Of a DNA stretch of 64,000 nt, positions 38,068 to 47,350 are shown in pieces. How positions within the stretch are numbered: position 1 is the first letter of the stretch; each line of letters opens with the position of its first letter. Position numbers and translations under genes: made by a program. Below the pieces are notes generated by a model. The model did not search any database. It had not been told where the DNA came from and saw nothing but the letters and a program-made list of their open reading frames with translations. This DNA comes from Bacteroidetes bacterium B1(2017) (GTDB lineage Bacteria > Bacteroidota > Bacteroidia > UKL13-3). The stretch lies in contig NKJG01000007.1 of the NCBI GenBank assembly GCA_002256395.1, positions 88,951 to 152,950 on the forward strand. Reading direction: 5' to 3'.

Positions 38068-38829
38068 GGTCGCTGGTCGCTGGGTGATGGGTGATAGTCA
38101 TCCTAGCGCAAGGTGAATGAATTAATTAAACCCCAGCGGGGTGCCATTCTAATAGACTAAAAATTTCAGAGTGTTTTTTAAGAGCTCCGTAGGAGCGGCA
38201 TTTCATTGTAAAGGGAGTTTTTATTAATTGGTTTTTAGGTTTTTTAAACCAATATAATTTGACGGAAAAATAATATCCTAACTGTGAGGCTATTGGGCAA
38301 GGCGAACCGAATTTATGTCGCCCCGCTGGGGCTTTAACGTTACTTGGGACTGTTTTCTATTGGAATGTCGCCCCGATGGGGCTGTTTGCTGCTGCGGTTG
38401 CCGGTTATTTTCTATTGGAATGTCGCCCCGATGGGGCTTTGCGATTGCGTGTGCAATTTTTTATTAGAATGTAGCCCCGCTGGGGCTTTGCGCTTGCTTG
38501 TGCTATTTTCTATTGGAATGTCGCCCCAACGGGGCTTTGCGATTGCGTGTGCAATTTTTTATTAGAATGTAGCGCCGATGGGGCTGTTTGCTGCTGCGGG
38601 TGCCGGTTATTTTCTATTAGAATGTCGCCCCTCCGGGGCTTTGCGCTTGCTTGTGCCATTTTCTATTGGAATGTCGCCCCGCTGGGGCTGTTTGATGCTG
38701 TGTGTGCCGGTTATTTTCTATTGGAATGCGTCCCTACGGGGCTCTAGCCTTCGCTAAAGCTAAGGCTAGCTATACCAGAGACCTTCTTCCTAACTAGCGA
38801 CCAACGACTTTCTCCCTACCAGCGACCTT
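38068..38829. repeat. GC-rich palindromic repeat array with inverted flanks
   Basis: Nine copies of a 49-55 bp unit (core TGTCGCCCCGNTGGGGCTTT, then TGCG...TGTGC and TTTTCTATTGGAA) start at about 38316, 38366, 38421, 38470, 38519, 38568, 38623, 38672 and 38726. Two unit lengths alternate: short units carry GCGNTTGCNTGTGC, long ones GCTGCGGNTGCCGGT. Two inverted, diverged cores lie upstream (38131-38155 and 38190-38210). The whole is flanked by GGTCGCTGG-type low-complexity DNA in opposite orientations (38068-38097 and 38794-38829). Several frames are open by composition only, and no transposase is adjacent. Confidence 0.85.
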
Positions 38830-38832
38830 CCT

Positions 38833-39354
38833 CTACATAAACAAAGCTTTCAACTCAGTGGCATCATCGGGCTTCATTTTGCCAGCGAGGATGAGGCGGA
38901 GTTGGCGGCGGCGAAGGGCACCGTCGTAGCGGCGAATTTCTTCTTCGGTTTCGGGCGAGAAATCTGGCACTTTTACGGGTGCTCCATTTCTATCCAAGGC
39001 TACAAAGGTGTAATAGGCTTCGTTGCTTAAGAAGCTTTCGCCAGTTGGAATATTCTCGGCCCACACTTTAATATATACTTCCATAGAAGTACTAAAGGCT
39101 CTGGATACTTCGGCTTGTAGCGTTACTACATCACCCAATTTTATTGATTTACCAAAACTTACACTATCTACCGAGGCAGTAACTACGGTTTTACCTGAAT
39201 GTTTTTGGGCAGCAATAGCCGCGGCAATATCCATCCAATGTAAAAGGCGACCTCCCATTAAATTTTGAAGCGTATTGGTATCATTTGGTAGAATCATCTC
39301 ATTCATAATGGTTCTAGAATGAGATGGGTGTTTAATTAATTTTGAATCAGTCAT
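38833..39354 (-). CDS. Acyl-CoA thioesterase, hotdog fold
   Basis: A 173-residue cytoplasmic thioesterase of the YciA/ACOT type. Landmarks are 'NLMGGRLLHWMDIAAAIAA' (hotdog helix with the conserved Asp), 'VVTASVDSVSFGKSIKLGDV' and 'NEAYYTFVALDRNG'. The C-terminal helix is charged and longer than in YciA. It hydrolyses acyl-CoA to free acid and CoA; chain preference is unknown. A TACTTTTG element at 39381-39374 (minus strand) just upstream may be its promoter. Confidence 0.88.
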   Translation of the reverse strand: MTDSKLIKHPSHSRTIMNEMILPNDTNTLQNLMGGRLLHWMDIAAAIAAQKHSGKTVVTASVDSVSFGKSIKLGDVVTLQAEVSRAFSTSMEVYIKVWAENIPTGESFLSNEAYYTFVALDRNGAPVKVPDFSPETEEEIRRYDGALRRRQLRLILAGKMKPDDATELKALFM

Positions 39355-39420
39355 AACAGTGTTTTAGGAGCGTCAAAAGTAAACAAGTAATTAGGAATTT
39401 TGTTTATTTAAGGGTTTAAA

Positions 39421-39460
39421 AAAAAGAAGCCTAGGTCAATTACTTGAACTAGGCTCTTTT
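39421..39460 (-). terminator. Terminator of the 1791-residue secreted protein gene
   Basis: On the minus strand GCCTAG...CTAGGC with inner TTCAA/TTGA pairing, followed by a T-run; it lies 28 bp after the stop. Confidence 0.7.
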
Positions 39461-39481
39461 GTATGCAAATGAAAAATGGTT

Positions 39482-42400
39482 CTAATTAGTTTCTAAAATT
39501 CGTTTTACCAAGGTTTTTCCATCCACTGTTACTTTTACTAAATAAACAGCAGCGGCATAACCTTGCGATTTTGCACCAAATGAATACTCATAGCTTCCTG
39601 GCTTTAAATTGCCGTTTTCAATTGTTTGAACACGCTCGCCTAATAAGGTAAACACCTCAATTGACACGTTTGCATTTTGGTTCAAACCGATAGAAATTTT
39701 AGTAGCCTCTGTATATGGATTTGGAGCAATTGAGAAAGAAGACAACTCATTCAATTCATGTATACCTGTTGGTATAAACTGAACGGTATCTGATTGAACC
39801 GACTCGCAACCCAATGCGTTTTTAACTTTTACAAAATAGCTACCTTTTAAAGTAAGGCCATACGTTTGAGAAGTAGCACCAGAGATAGCTTGGTTATTAT
39901 AATACCATTGGTATGTTGCAGCCGAACTTGAAGTTAAAACATCGCCAGTTCTGCTAATGGTTGGTTTTGCTGGAGCAGGCACAGCGCTAATGGCTTGAAC
40001 CGATGAAGTAGCAAAACAAGTGTATTGATTAGTTACCAATACCGAGTAATTAGCAGATTCTTTTGCCGTATAACTTACACCAGTTGCACCTGAGATGTTT
40101 GCACCATCTTTCTTCCATTGGTAGCTTAAGTTAGTACCTGTATTGGCAGTTAACACAGCGCTATCACCTAAACAGAATTCTGTTTTGTTTGCATTTACAA
40201 AGGCTGTTTGAACATTACAAATACCTTGAGCAAGAATAGCAAATGAATAGTTTGATTCATCTAAATCATTACTTTTAATGGTAACAGTTGCCGTTCTATC
40301 TCCTAAGGCGCTTGGTGTTACTTTAACTACTAAATTTAATGAAGAATTAGCAGGAATTGTTACAGGGAATATATTAGGAGAAACAATTGAATAATCTGCT
40401 GCATTTAATCCAGAAAGAGCAATAGAAGAAATGTTTAAATTACCTACAGCCTTGTTTTCTATTGAATAGGTTTTAGAGAAAGCATTTGAAACTACCACAC
40501 TACCAAAATCGGTTCCAGTTGTATTAGAAGTAGTAGTTGTACCCGCAACAATGTTTACTCCATTTCCTTGCACATTAATTTCAGGAGTTGAAGTGTAGGT
40601 ATCAGGGTTATATAAGGTTAAAATTTGTCCGCCTTCTACTTGCTCGCCACTTACTCCGTAATGTGCTTGATCAACCATTAAGAACATACCTGTTCCTAAA
40701 ATGCTTTGAACATCTATGATACCCGAAGCTTCTTCATCTTGAGTTAAGTAGTTGACTCCACCTGAAACAAATCTTGTTGAATCATGTGTTGCGATTAATT
40801 TCAATTCATCTGTGGCAATGGTATACTGCCATATTTTACCTAAATGAACATTGTTTCCTACATCTTCTTGCAATAATACATGACCAAAATTATCGATGGT
40901 CATATTGTCCATCATTTTTGGTCCCTCAGTGCCATCCAATAACGCTGTAATGGTTCCACCTAGTTCTGGATTTTTGATATCGGTCATGCGCAATCTCCAT
41001 AAACGACTTGGTGCTGTGATGGCATTGGTGGTTACAAAATAGAAATCGTTTGGATTACTTGGATCCCAATGACCATCTTCTGGACGTAAGAAATTAGTTA
41101 CACCTAAGGTATTACTTTTTGCATTTAATGCTGCGCCTGATGAATCTCTTACAATACCTAAATCTACTAATGTAAAGGCGGTATTGGCAGCAGGAATTGA
41201 AGTACTAACTTCTGTTGTTAAACCTGTTACTGCTACTCCATATAAACGACCATTACTTAAACCAGCTTTTTCAATTTCTGTTCCTATATTGGTTTTGGTT
41301 CCTATGTAGAAATAAACCTGACCTGGAGTGGCATCATCTGTTCCCACAACAATGGTTTTGTTTTGAGCAACTGGTGAAGCTATTGAATTCTCCCATGAGA
41401 ATTTACCTAAGTAAGGCAATTCATACGTTGTACCTGCATTTGTTCCCGTAACAATATGGGCAAATGCTCTTCCTTCATTTCCGGCTTCTTCGCCATTCAT
41501 GAAGATTCTTTCTTGTGTTCCTAATCCAGTTGCTGCATTATAGAATGCACTTACAGCAGGCAAATCGGCCGAACAAAAACGATTGAATGCTTTTTTGCTT
41601 GAAGTATCTGCAGGGTTATATAAAGTGTAACCAGTTCCATTCCATAAATTTACTTTTTGGATTAAATCTGAACCACTAACTACGTTTAAATTAGACTTGT
41701 TGATTACCCATTTAGATACAAAAGCACCTTTAGCACCATGCGCTCTATTTACTCCTAAGGTATTACCAAATTCATGGCTAACCAATAAGGTAAATGTTCC
41801 ATTACCATTGTCATAGGCACCAGTACCATCTGGTGTTCCAGCCATTGTATAGTTTCCTATTTTATCGCCAGCAGTTAGGATTGCCGTGGTTTTTACTCCA
41901 GAAGCAACTGGCATTAAATAAGGTGATTGAGATGATACCGACAAAATAGAGGGTGTATAATTAGCTAATTTTTTAGCGCCACTTATACGGTAAGTAATTA
42001 AATGGCTTAAGTTACCTGTAGCAGTTGCAATTCCATCTGCCAAGGGAGAAGTTTGTCCAAAATCATTATCATTAGCAATTGCAATAGTGCTATCATTAAT
42101 AATAGCCAATCCTTCGGCTTTGTCTAAAGCCGCAGGCCAACCACTTGCTAATAAATCCATCACCAAGGTTTTGGTTACAGGCTTAATTCCGTAATTAGCC
42201 AAACCAGTTGAATCAACTAATCCTTCTAAAGTTAAACTTCCATATAAACCAGAATGAACAGCAGTTGCTTGGTTAATATTGATTTGGTACAAACGCTTAA
42301 TATCAGAAGTACCACGAGCTGCTGCTTCTAATACTAAAAAAGTACTATCGTTAACAGCTGCCATATCACCAATTTTCCAATCTCTTAACCTAATTTGATT

Positions 42401-44857
42401 ACTACCCGTTCCAATTATACCATCGTTTAAATAAACCAACATGCGTTGATTATTAGTAGCTGGGTCAATTTCCAATATGCGGTGAATTCTAGTATTATCG
42501 CCAATTGTAACAGTAGGATATTGAATTCCACTTTGAATCATTGCATATATTTTTCCATTAGGTGCAATTGAAATTCCTTCAAATCCACGGTTGTTCTTAC
42601 GGTATTTAAAAACAGAATCAATTTGTATATCTACAACCTGTTTTCCTGCTAAATTCGCATAGGGTGTATATCTATTCAATAACACACCATTTTGATTTAG
42701 TTTCCATATCGTTGCTCCACCTTCTTCACATAACCAAAAAATACCATTCTTGTCAACTACTAACCCTTCAGGATCTATTCCAAAAGTATCTTTTGGAGTA
42801 GTTTTTAAACTAAAATTAGCACAATTTAAAACAGTATCCGTTGAGGCAACTTCTGCTGCCGTACTTCCTAATCCAGTAGGGTTTATTATACCTGTAGCGC
42901 CTGTTCCATTTGGACGTTTGATAGTAATAGTTTGTAAAATTTGAATCGAATCGCCAGCAATACGAATGCGGTGAATTTTAGGACTGTAAGTTGGGAAGGC
43001 ATACATTTTATCGTAAGTAGGGCGGCAACTTGCAGTGTTAGCATTTGCACAATCAATGTTTACTCCTCTGTCTGAACAAGTCCAGAACTCAGTTCCATTG
43101 GTATTTGGAATTGGAAATAAAGAAGAAAAGCCAGCTTCTTTGTAATTAATGCCTTGAAAAGTTCCAATAGCAGGTGAATTGTTATTTTTATAATCTTCTA
43201 ATTTAGAAATACCTTCCGTTTCGGGAGTGTTTATGCTAAACATAGCTACTGTTCCGCTTACCTCATTTGACAATAGAATCATATTTACTCCATTTGGGCT
43301 CTCTGATGCTGGCACAAACACAATTCCCTCTGGACCTAAATCGCCAACCGTAGCTAAATTTGCTTGGCCTGGTGTTACACTAAAATTTCTTGTATTTATG
43401 TATTGCACAAAATAAGCAGCAGTAGGGTTAGTGATATTATAAATCATAATCCCGCCTATTCTTTCTAAACCAATAAATGCATAGGTACTATCTAAAATTT
43501 TTCCAATGGTTACAGATTCTGGTTCAGGACCTTTATTATCGCTTCTATCATCAAGTGCATTAGTAGTATGACCAGAATTAAAATTTGCAGGGAACATCGC
43601 TAATACACGTTGTTCAAACTCATCTTTACTATCCCAAACGATAGAACCCGTTGTGGCATTCCAAATAGAAAAAGAACGTGCACCAAAAACAAAAATACTA
43701 TCAAATTTACCATCGTTATTAAAATCGCCATAACGGTTAGTAACAGTCAAACGACCTAAAGCTGAATTAGCTTTAATTGCAGCCACACCCGTAGCACCGC
43801 CAAACTTTGTTGTATCTAATACATAGGCAGCATTTCCTACTCTTACTTCTTCCACATTAGCTGCACCCCAATCGGCACGTGCATCGCCTTCATTGGCCGT
43901 TACAAAATAGTTTTGTGAACCAACTTTGTAACTCGAAATACCATCCGGCATATACATACCAAATACAGGATAATTTCCAATACTTGCACTTGCAGGTTGA
44001 TCTGATGGATCTAATCCATTACCTGTTAAATTATGGTTTTTAAAACCTAAAGGAATAAGAGAGGTAATGGATGCAGTGTTAATATTTAAAACAGCTACAC
44101 AATTATTTTCTTGGCAAGTAACCCAAGCAGTTGAATTATCATCAGAAATAGAAATATACTCTGGCTCCATATCTTCGGCTACTGTGGAGTTTCGCAAGAA
44201 AAGTCCGCCACTTGTTTGAATTCTACCATAGATACGAATTTTGGGATCAAGTACAGCAGGAGAATTATAGGCAGTAAAGTCAGCAGTTTGAACATTTGCT
44301 TGTGTAAGTGAAGCAGCCCCATTAGTTAGGTCTATTATAGACACAGAACCTTCTGGATCTATTGTATAACCTACGTTCGGTTCACCTTCATTTGCAACTA
44401 ATAGCTTTTTGCCATCAGGTGTAAACACAACGTTATCGGCGTTTGCACCAGCTTTAACCTTGCTAATAAAGTTTCCGTTCACATCTAAAAAAACAATCGA
44501 ACTAGGATTGGTTTTCCCATTTGAATCAATAACAGCAATAGCAAATAATCCCTTTTTGTTACATGCAACAGAGGTTACATCAATACCATAAGGTTTTACA
44601 GAAATGGTAGAAACTAAAACAGGATTAGCTGGGTTAGCTATATTAACAACTTTAATACTCGAATCGGGTCCATTAATAACAAACATTCTTTTTGAACCAG
44701 GGTCAAAAGCAGAAATTTCTGCTACACCGCCATTGGAGTTATAGGTACCAATGGAATAACGCCCTAGTAATTGGGCTTTAATTTGTGCCTTGCTGCTGAG
44801 ATGAAACAACATACATGCACAAACAAGAATAAAACTTAAAGGAAAATTTCTTTTCAT
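39482..44857 (-). CDS. Giant T9SS-secreted protein: choice-of-anchor I + phytase-like esterase + PhoX-like modules
   Basis: A 1791-residue protein with a signal peptide (~1-24) and a T9SS type A sorting domain (~1705-1791, 'FSIAPNPYTEATKISIGLNQ'). Between them lie, in order: a choice-of-anchor I beta-propeller (~25-545, 'ANEGEPNVGYTIDPEGSVSI'), an 'esterase-like activity of phytase' domain (~555-960, 'FWTCSDRGVNID', 'GIDPEGLVVDKNG'), a PhoX/DUF839-like domain (~975-1415, 'LLVSHEFGNTLGV', 'FLRPEDGHWDPSN'), a choice-of-anchor D-like beta-sandwich (~1425-1545) and two Ig-like repeats (~1548-1700). It is probably displayed at the cell surface. Phosphate scavenging from organic phosphates is a plausible role but inferred. 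It is monocistronic. Confidence 0.88.
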   Translation of the reverse strand: MKRNFPLSFILVCACMLFHLSSKAQIKAQLLGRYSIGTYNSNGGVAEISAFDPGSKRMFVINGPDSSIKVVNIANPANPVLVSTISVKPYGIDVTSVACNKKGLFAIAVIDSNGKTNPSSIVFLDVNGNFISKVKAGANADNVVFTPDGKKLLVANEGEPNVGYTIDPEGSVSIIDLTNGAASLTQANVQTADFTAYNSPAVLDPKIRIYGRIQTSGGLFLRNSTVAEDMEPEYISISDDNSTAWVTCQENNCVAVLNINTASITSLIPLGFKNHNLTGNGLDPSDQPASASIGNYPVFGMYMPDGISSYKVGSQNYFVTANEGDARADWGAANVEEVRVGNAAYVLDTTKFGGATGVAAIKANSALGRLTVTNRYGDFNNDGKFDSIFVFGARSFSIWNATTGSIVWDSKDEFEQRVLAMFPANFNSGHTTNALDDRSDNKGPEPESVTIGKILDSTYAFIGLERIGGIMIYNITNPTAAYFVQYINTRNFSVTPGQANLATVGDLGPEGIVFVPASESPNGVNMILLSNEVSGTVAMFSINTPETEGISKLEDYKNNNSPAIGTFQGINYKEAGFSSLFPIPNTNGTEFWTCSDRGVNIDCANANTASCRPTYDKMYAFPTYSPKIHRIRIAGDSIQILQTITIKRPNGTGATGIINPTGLGSTAAEVASTDTVLNCANFSLKTTPKDTFGIDPEGLVVDKNGIFWLCEEGGATIWKLNQNGVLLNRYTPYANLAGKQVVDIQIDSVFKYRKNNRGFEGISIAPNGKIYAMIQSGIQYPTVTIGDNTRIHRILEIDPATNNQRMLVYLNDGIIGTGSNQIRLRDWKIGDMAAVNDSTFLVLEAAARGTSDIKRLYQININQATAVHSGLYGSLTLEGLVDSTGLANYGIKPVTKTLVMDLLASGWPAALDKAEGLAIINDSTIAIANDNDFGQTSPLADGIATATGNLSHLITYRISGAKKLANYTPSILSVSSQSPYLMPVASGVKTTAILTAGDKIGNYTMAGTPDGTGAYDNGNGTFTLLVSHEFGNTLGVNRAHGAKGAFVSKWVINKSNLNVVSGSDLIQKVNLWNGTGYTLYNPADTSSKKAFNRFCSADLPAVSAFYNAATGLGTQERIFMNGEEAGNEGRAFAHIVTGTNAGTTYELPYLGKFSWENSIASPVAQNKTIVVGTDDATPGQVYFYIGTKTNIGTEIEKAGLSNGRLYGVAVTGLTTEVSTSIPAANTAFTLVDLGIVRDSSGAALNAKSNTLGVTNFLRPEDGHWDPSNPNDFYFVTTNAITAPSRLWRLRMTDIKNPELGGTITALLDGTEGPKMMDNMTIDNFGHVLLQEDVGNNVHLGKIWQYTIATDELKLIATHDSTRFVSGGVNYLTQDEEASGIIDVQSILGTGMFLMVDQAHYGVSGEQVEGGQILTLYNPDTYTSTPEINVQGNGVNIVAGTTTTSNTTGTDFGSVVVSNAFSKTYSIENKAVGNLNISSIALSGLNAADYSIVSPNIFPVTIPANSSLNLVVKVTPSALGDRTATVTIKSNDLDESNYSFAILAQGICNVQTAFVNANKTEFCLGDSAVLTANTGTNLSYQWKKDGANISGATGVSYTAKESANYSVLVTNQYTCFATSSVQAISAVPAPAKPTISRTGDVLTSSSAATYQWYYNNQAISGATSQTYGLTLKGSYFVKVKNALGCESVQSDTVQFIPTGIHELNELSSFSIAPNPYTEATKISIGLNQNANVSIEVFTLLGERVQTIENGNLKPGSYEYSFGAKSQGYAAAVYLVKVTVDGKTLVKRILETN

Positions 44858-44984
44858 GTTGAAAGGTATTTTTACCCTTCAAAAGTGACCTTAGTGTGTT
44901 GTTAAATTGTTAGGCTAGTTTGAACAAATAGTTAGGCAAGCAAGACTAATGATGGCATAACAATTAGCCAACAATTTATTCATG

Positions 44985-45647
44985 TTAATCTCGGCATTCC
45001 ATCATTAACAAAAAGCCATCTAGGTAGTTTATGCAAACTGTTCCATCTTGTTCGGCTTCGTTGCTGCTGCCCGATTTAAAGCCAAGCTCCAAGCTTTCTG
45101 AATGTAGATTGTATTTTAATCCAGATGTTTTTACGCCTTCTACTTTTCCAATTGGAATTAAAGAAATAGGAGTTCCTTTAGCATACCATTTATCAAAAGA
45201 ATTAGGAAGGCAATAAATCTTTGAGTAATCATCATAAATAACCAAGGTAGCCTCGTTTTTGTAACGAGCCAAATTGCTAATATTATTTATGGTATGGTCG
45301 GCTCTCCTACCCGTTGCCCAAACAATATTTATGGCTTTATGATTTCTGCTTAACAATAAATCAATGCCCTTTTCTAAATCGGTTTTGTTTTGATCTGGAG
45401 TATGAATTATTTCAACAGGATGCTGATGCGCTAATGCTTCCTCGGGATTGTGTTCTCTATCAAAATCGCCCAGAACAATGTCGATCTTAATGCCTAATTC
45501 TAAAACACGTGGCAATGCCCCATCCAATACCATTACAATAGGGCTCCATTCTAATAATTGCTGAACCAAATCAAAGCTGCATGCTTCGCCATTGGCAATA
45601 ATTAAGGCGGGTTCTTGTGTATCTCTAACTACGTGGTGCGACGACAT
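44985..45647 (-). CDS. Thiamine pyrophosphokinase
   Basis: A 220-residue cytoplasmic enzyme that transfers pyrophosphate from ATP to thiamine. Motifs: 'VLDGALPRVLELGIKIDIVL' leading to 'GDFDRE', 'HTPDQNKTDLEKGIDLLL' (catalytic Asp and Lys) and 'WATGRRADHTINNI'. The C-terminal beta-sandwich is present ('VEGVKTSGLKYNL'). The start is the ATG at 45647; no TPP riboswitch was seen upstream. The next gene upstream on this strand is a radical SAM gene ending 29 bp away, so cotranscription is likely. Confidence 0.9.
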   Translation of the reverse strand: MSSHHVVRDTQEPALIIANGEACSFDLVQQLLEWSPIVMVLDGALPRVLELGIKIDIVLGDFDREHNPEEALAHQHPVEIIHTPDQNKTDLEKGIDLLLSRNHKAINIVWATGRRADHTINNISNLARYKNEATLVIYDDYSKIYCLPNSFDKWYAKGTPISLIPIGKVEGVKTSGLKYNLHSESLELGFKSGSSNEAEQDGTVCINYLDGFLLMMECRD

Positions 45648-45676
45648 ACTGCGAATATGCTAAAATTTTAGAAACA

Positions 45677-47350
45677 TTAGGCCAATTCTATTTGCGAGAG
45701 CAATACTTCACCGGCTATAGTGGCCTTTTCGGTTCCAGAATATTGAATACAAATTACACTTGGTTCGGCAATAAACTCTCCTGTATTTTTATAGTGCGTA
45801 TAACTAAAGTTTATTGGCAAACATATAAATCGATAGATATGATGATTTAATTTTAACAGCTCAATGCACGCAGACTTTGTAGGCCTATCTACTTCTTCTA
45901 AAAACAAGGTTTTAGGTTTTACTTTAAAGTGCAAATAATAATCTAATGCCACTAGGTTCAAAATATGCTCATCGCCTTCAAAGGCTTGTTGGCAAAAGCT
46001 GTAGAGGATATTAAAACTATCTTCTAAACTATGTTTATGGAAATTAGAACGTTCTTCGAACCAGGCACCTAGGTTTACCAAGAAAGGAAATATTCCCATC
46101 ATTTTCTCGGCATAAAGCAGGGTATGAATGGCTCTACCTTTATTCCAATATAATTCTAAGGCTTCTTCTAATTGGGTAATTTTATGCAGCTCGGCTTGGC
46201 TTAGGTAATTGCTTTCTATAATTTGGTATGGTGGGTTAGGGTCGAACCTAAACCCATACTGCTCATATTTTTCGCGCACAGGAGTGCCTTTTAAAAACTT
46301 TAAGAAGCCCAATTGCAACTCAGGTGGATGAATGGCAAAAACCTCTTCGAAGCTATATTGAATATCGGAGAAATAATCTAAAGGCAGACCAACAATTAAA
46401 TCGAGATGCATTTCTACATAGTCATGTAATTGCAAAATAACCCCTTTTGTTTTCTCAAAATTTTGCTTACGACTTACCTCTAAATTGGCTTTTTGATTTA
46501 CCGTTTGGATGCCTATTTCGAACCTAAATAAACCTTTGGGAACCTTCTCTTTTATAAAGGCTACAATATCTGGATGCACAATATCGGCGGTAATTTCAAA
46601 CTGAAAGACATTGCCTGGTTTGTGATTGTCTAAGATAAATTGAAAGATATCGAGTGTAAAGTCTTTCTTTACATTAAAGGTTCTATCCAAGAATTTAATC
46701 ACCTTTCCATGATCCATTAAATACAATAGATTTTCTTTAATGGTAGGTGTGGGCAAGTAGCGCACTTTATTATCTAAACTAGCCAAGCAAAACTCGCATT
46801 TATAAGGGCAACCTCTAGAGGTTTCTATATACGCCACTTTGGTTTTTATATCTTGGCTTGGCTCAAAAATATAGGGATTAAAATTAGTCAAATCTGTTAA
46901 CTCAAAACTATCGGCAGAAGGCGTATAACAGAGTTTTCCATTTTCTTTGAAGGCCAAATTTCCAATGCCCGAAAGGTTTGGATAAGAAGTTAAGAACTCA
47001 GCAAAAGGCAATTCACCTTCGCCAACAATAATAAAATCTACTTCGTCCTTTTTTAGCACATCTTGCCAATCGTAGCTTACTTCGGGTCCACCTAAAAGAA
47101 TTTTTATAGTGGGGTTTAATTCTTTTAAAAGTCTAGCAACGGCAAGGGTTTGAGTTATATTCCAGATATAGCAACTAAAGGCCACCACTTCATAGTGTTG
47201 GCATTGTTGCGCAATTTGGGCAGGATCTTCTTTAATAGCAAATTCTTTCCAAGCAAGTCCTTTATGATGTTTATTTAGCCCATACAAAATACGCAGGGCC
47301 AAATTCATATGAATATATTTGGCGTTTAGTGTGGTTAAGAGTATTTGCAT
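45677..47350 (-). CDS. B12-binding-domain radical SAM protein (DUF4080 type)
   Basis: A 557-residue protein. The N-terminal ~140 residues look like a cobalamin-binding Rossmann domain ('EVVAFSCYIWNITQTLAVAR', 'KILLGGPEVSYDWQDVL'). The radical SAM core holds the cluster motif CPYKCEFC (Cys181, Cys185, Cys188), and the ~160 C-terminal residues fit DUF4080. The substrate is unknown. Its ATG shares one base with the stop of the glycosyltransferase gene (TAATG), which implies translational coupling. Confidence 0.9.
   Translation of the reverse strand: MQILLTTLNAKYIHMNLALRILYGLNKHHKGLAWKEFAIKEDPAQIAQQCQHYEVVAFSCYIWNITQTLAVARLLKELNPTIKILLGGPEVSYDWQDVLKKDEVDFIIVGEGELPFAEFLTSYPNLSGIGNLAFKENGKLCYTPSADSFELTDLTNFNPYIFEPSQDIKTKVAYIETSRGCPYKCEFCLASLDNKVRYLPTPTIKENLLYLMDHGKVIKFLDRTFNVKKDFTLDIFQFILDNHKPGNVFQFEITADIVHPDIVAFIKEKVPKGLFRFEIGIQTVNQKANLEVSRKQNFEKTKGVILQLHDYVEMHLDLIVGLPLDYFSDIQYSFEEVFAIHPPELQLGFLKFLKGTPVREKYEQYGFRFDPNPPYQIIESNYLSQAELHKITQLEEALELYWNKGRAIHTLLYAEKMMGIFPFLVNLGAWFEERSNFHKHSLEDSFNILYSFCQQAFEGDEHILNLVALDYYLHFKVKPKTLFLEEVDRPTKSACIELLKLNHHIYRFICLPINFSYTHYKNTGEFIAEPSVICIQYSGTEKATIAGEVLLSQIELA

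Noticed and set aside
38344..38747. Open frames on the plus strand inside the GC-rich array
   Set aside because: They translate the repeat unit again and again (SIGMSP, WGLC) and result from palindromic composition, not coding.
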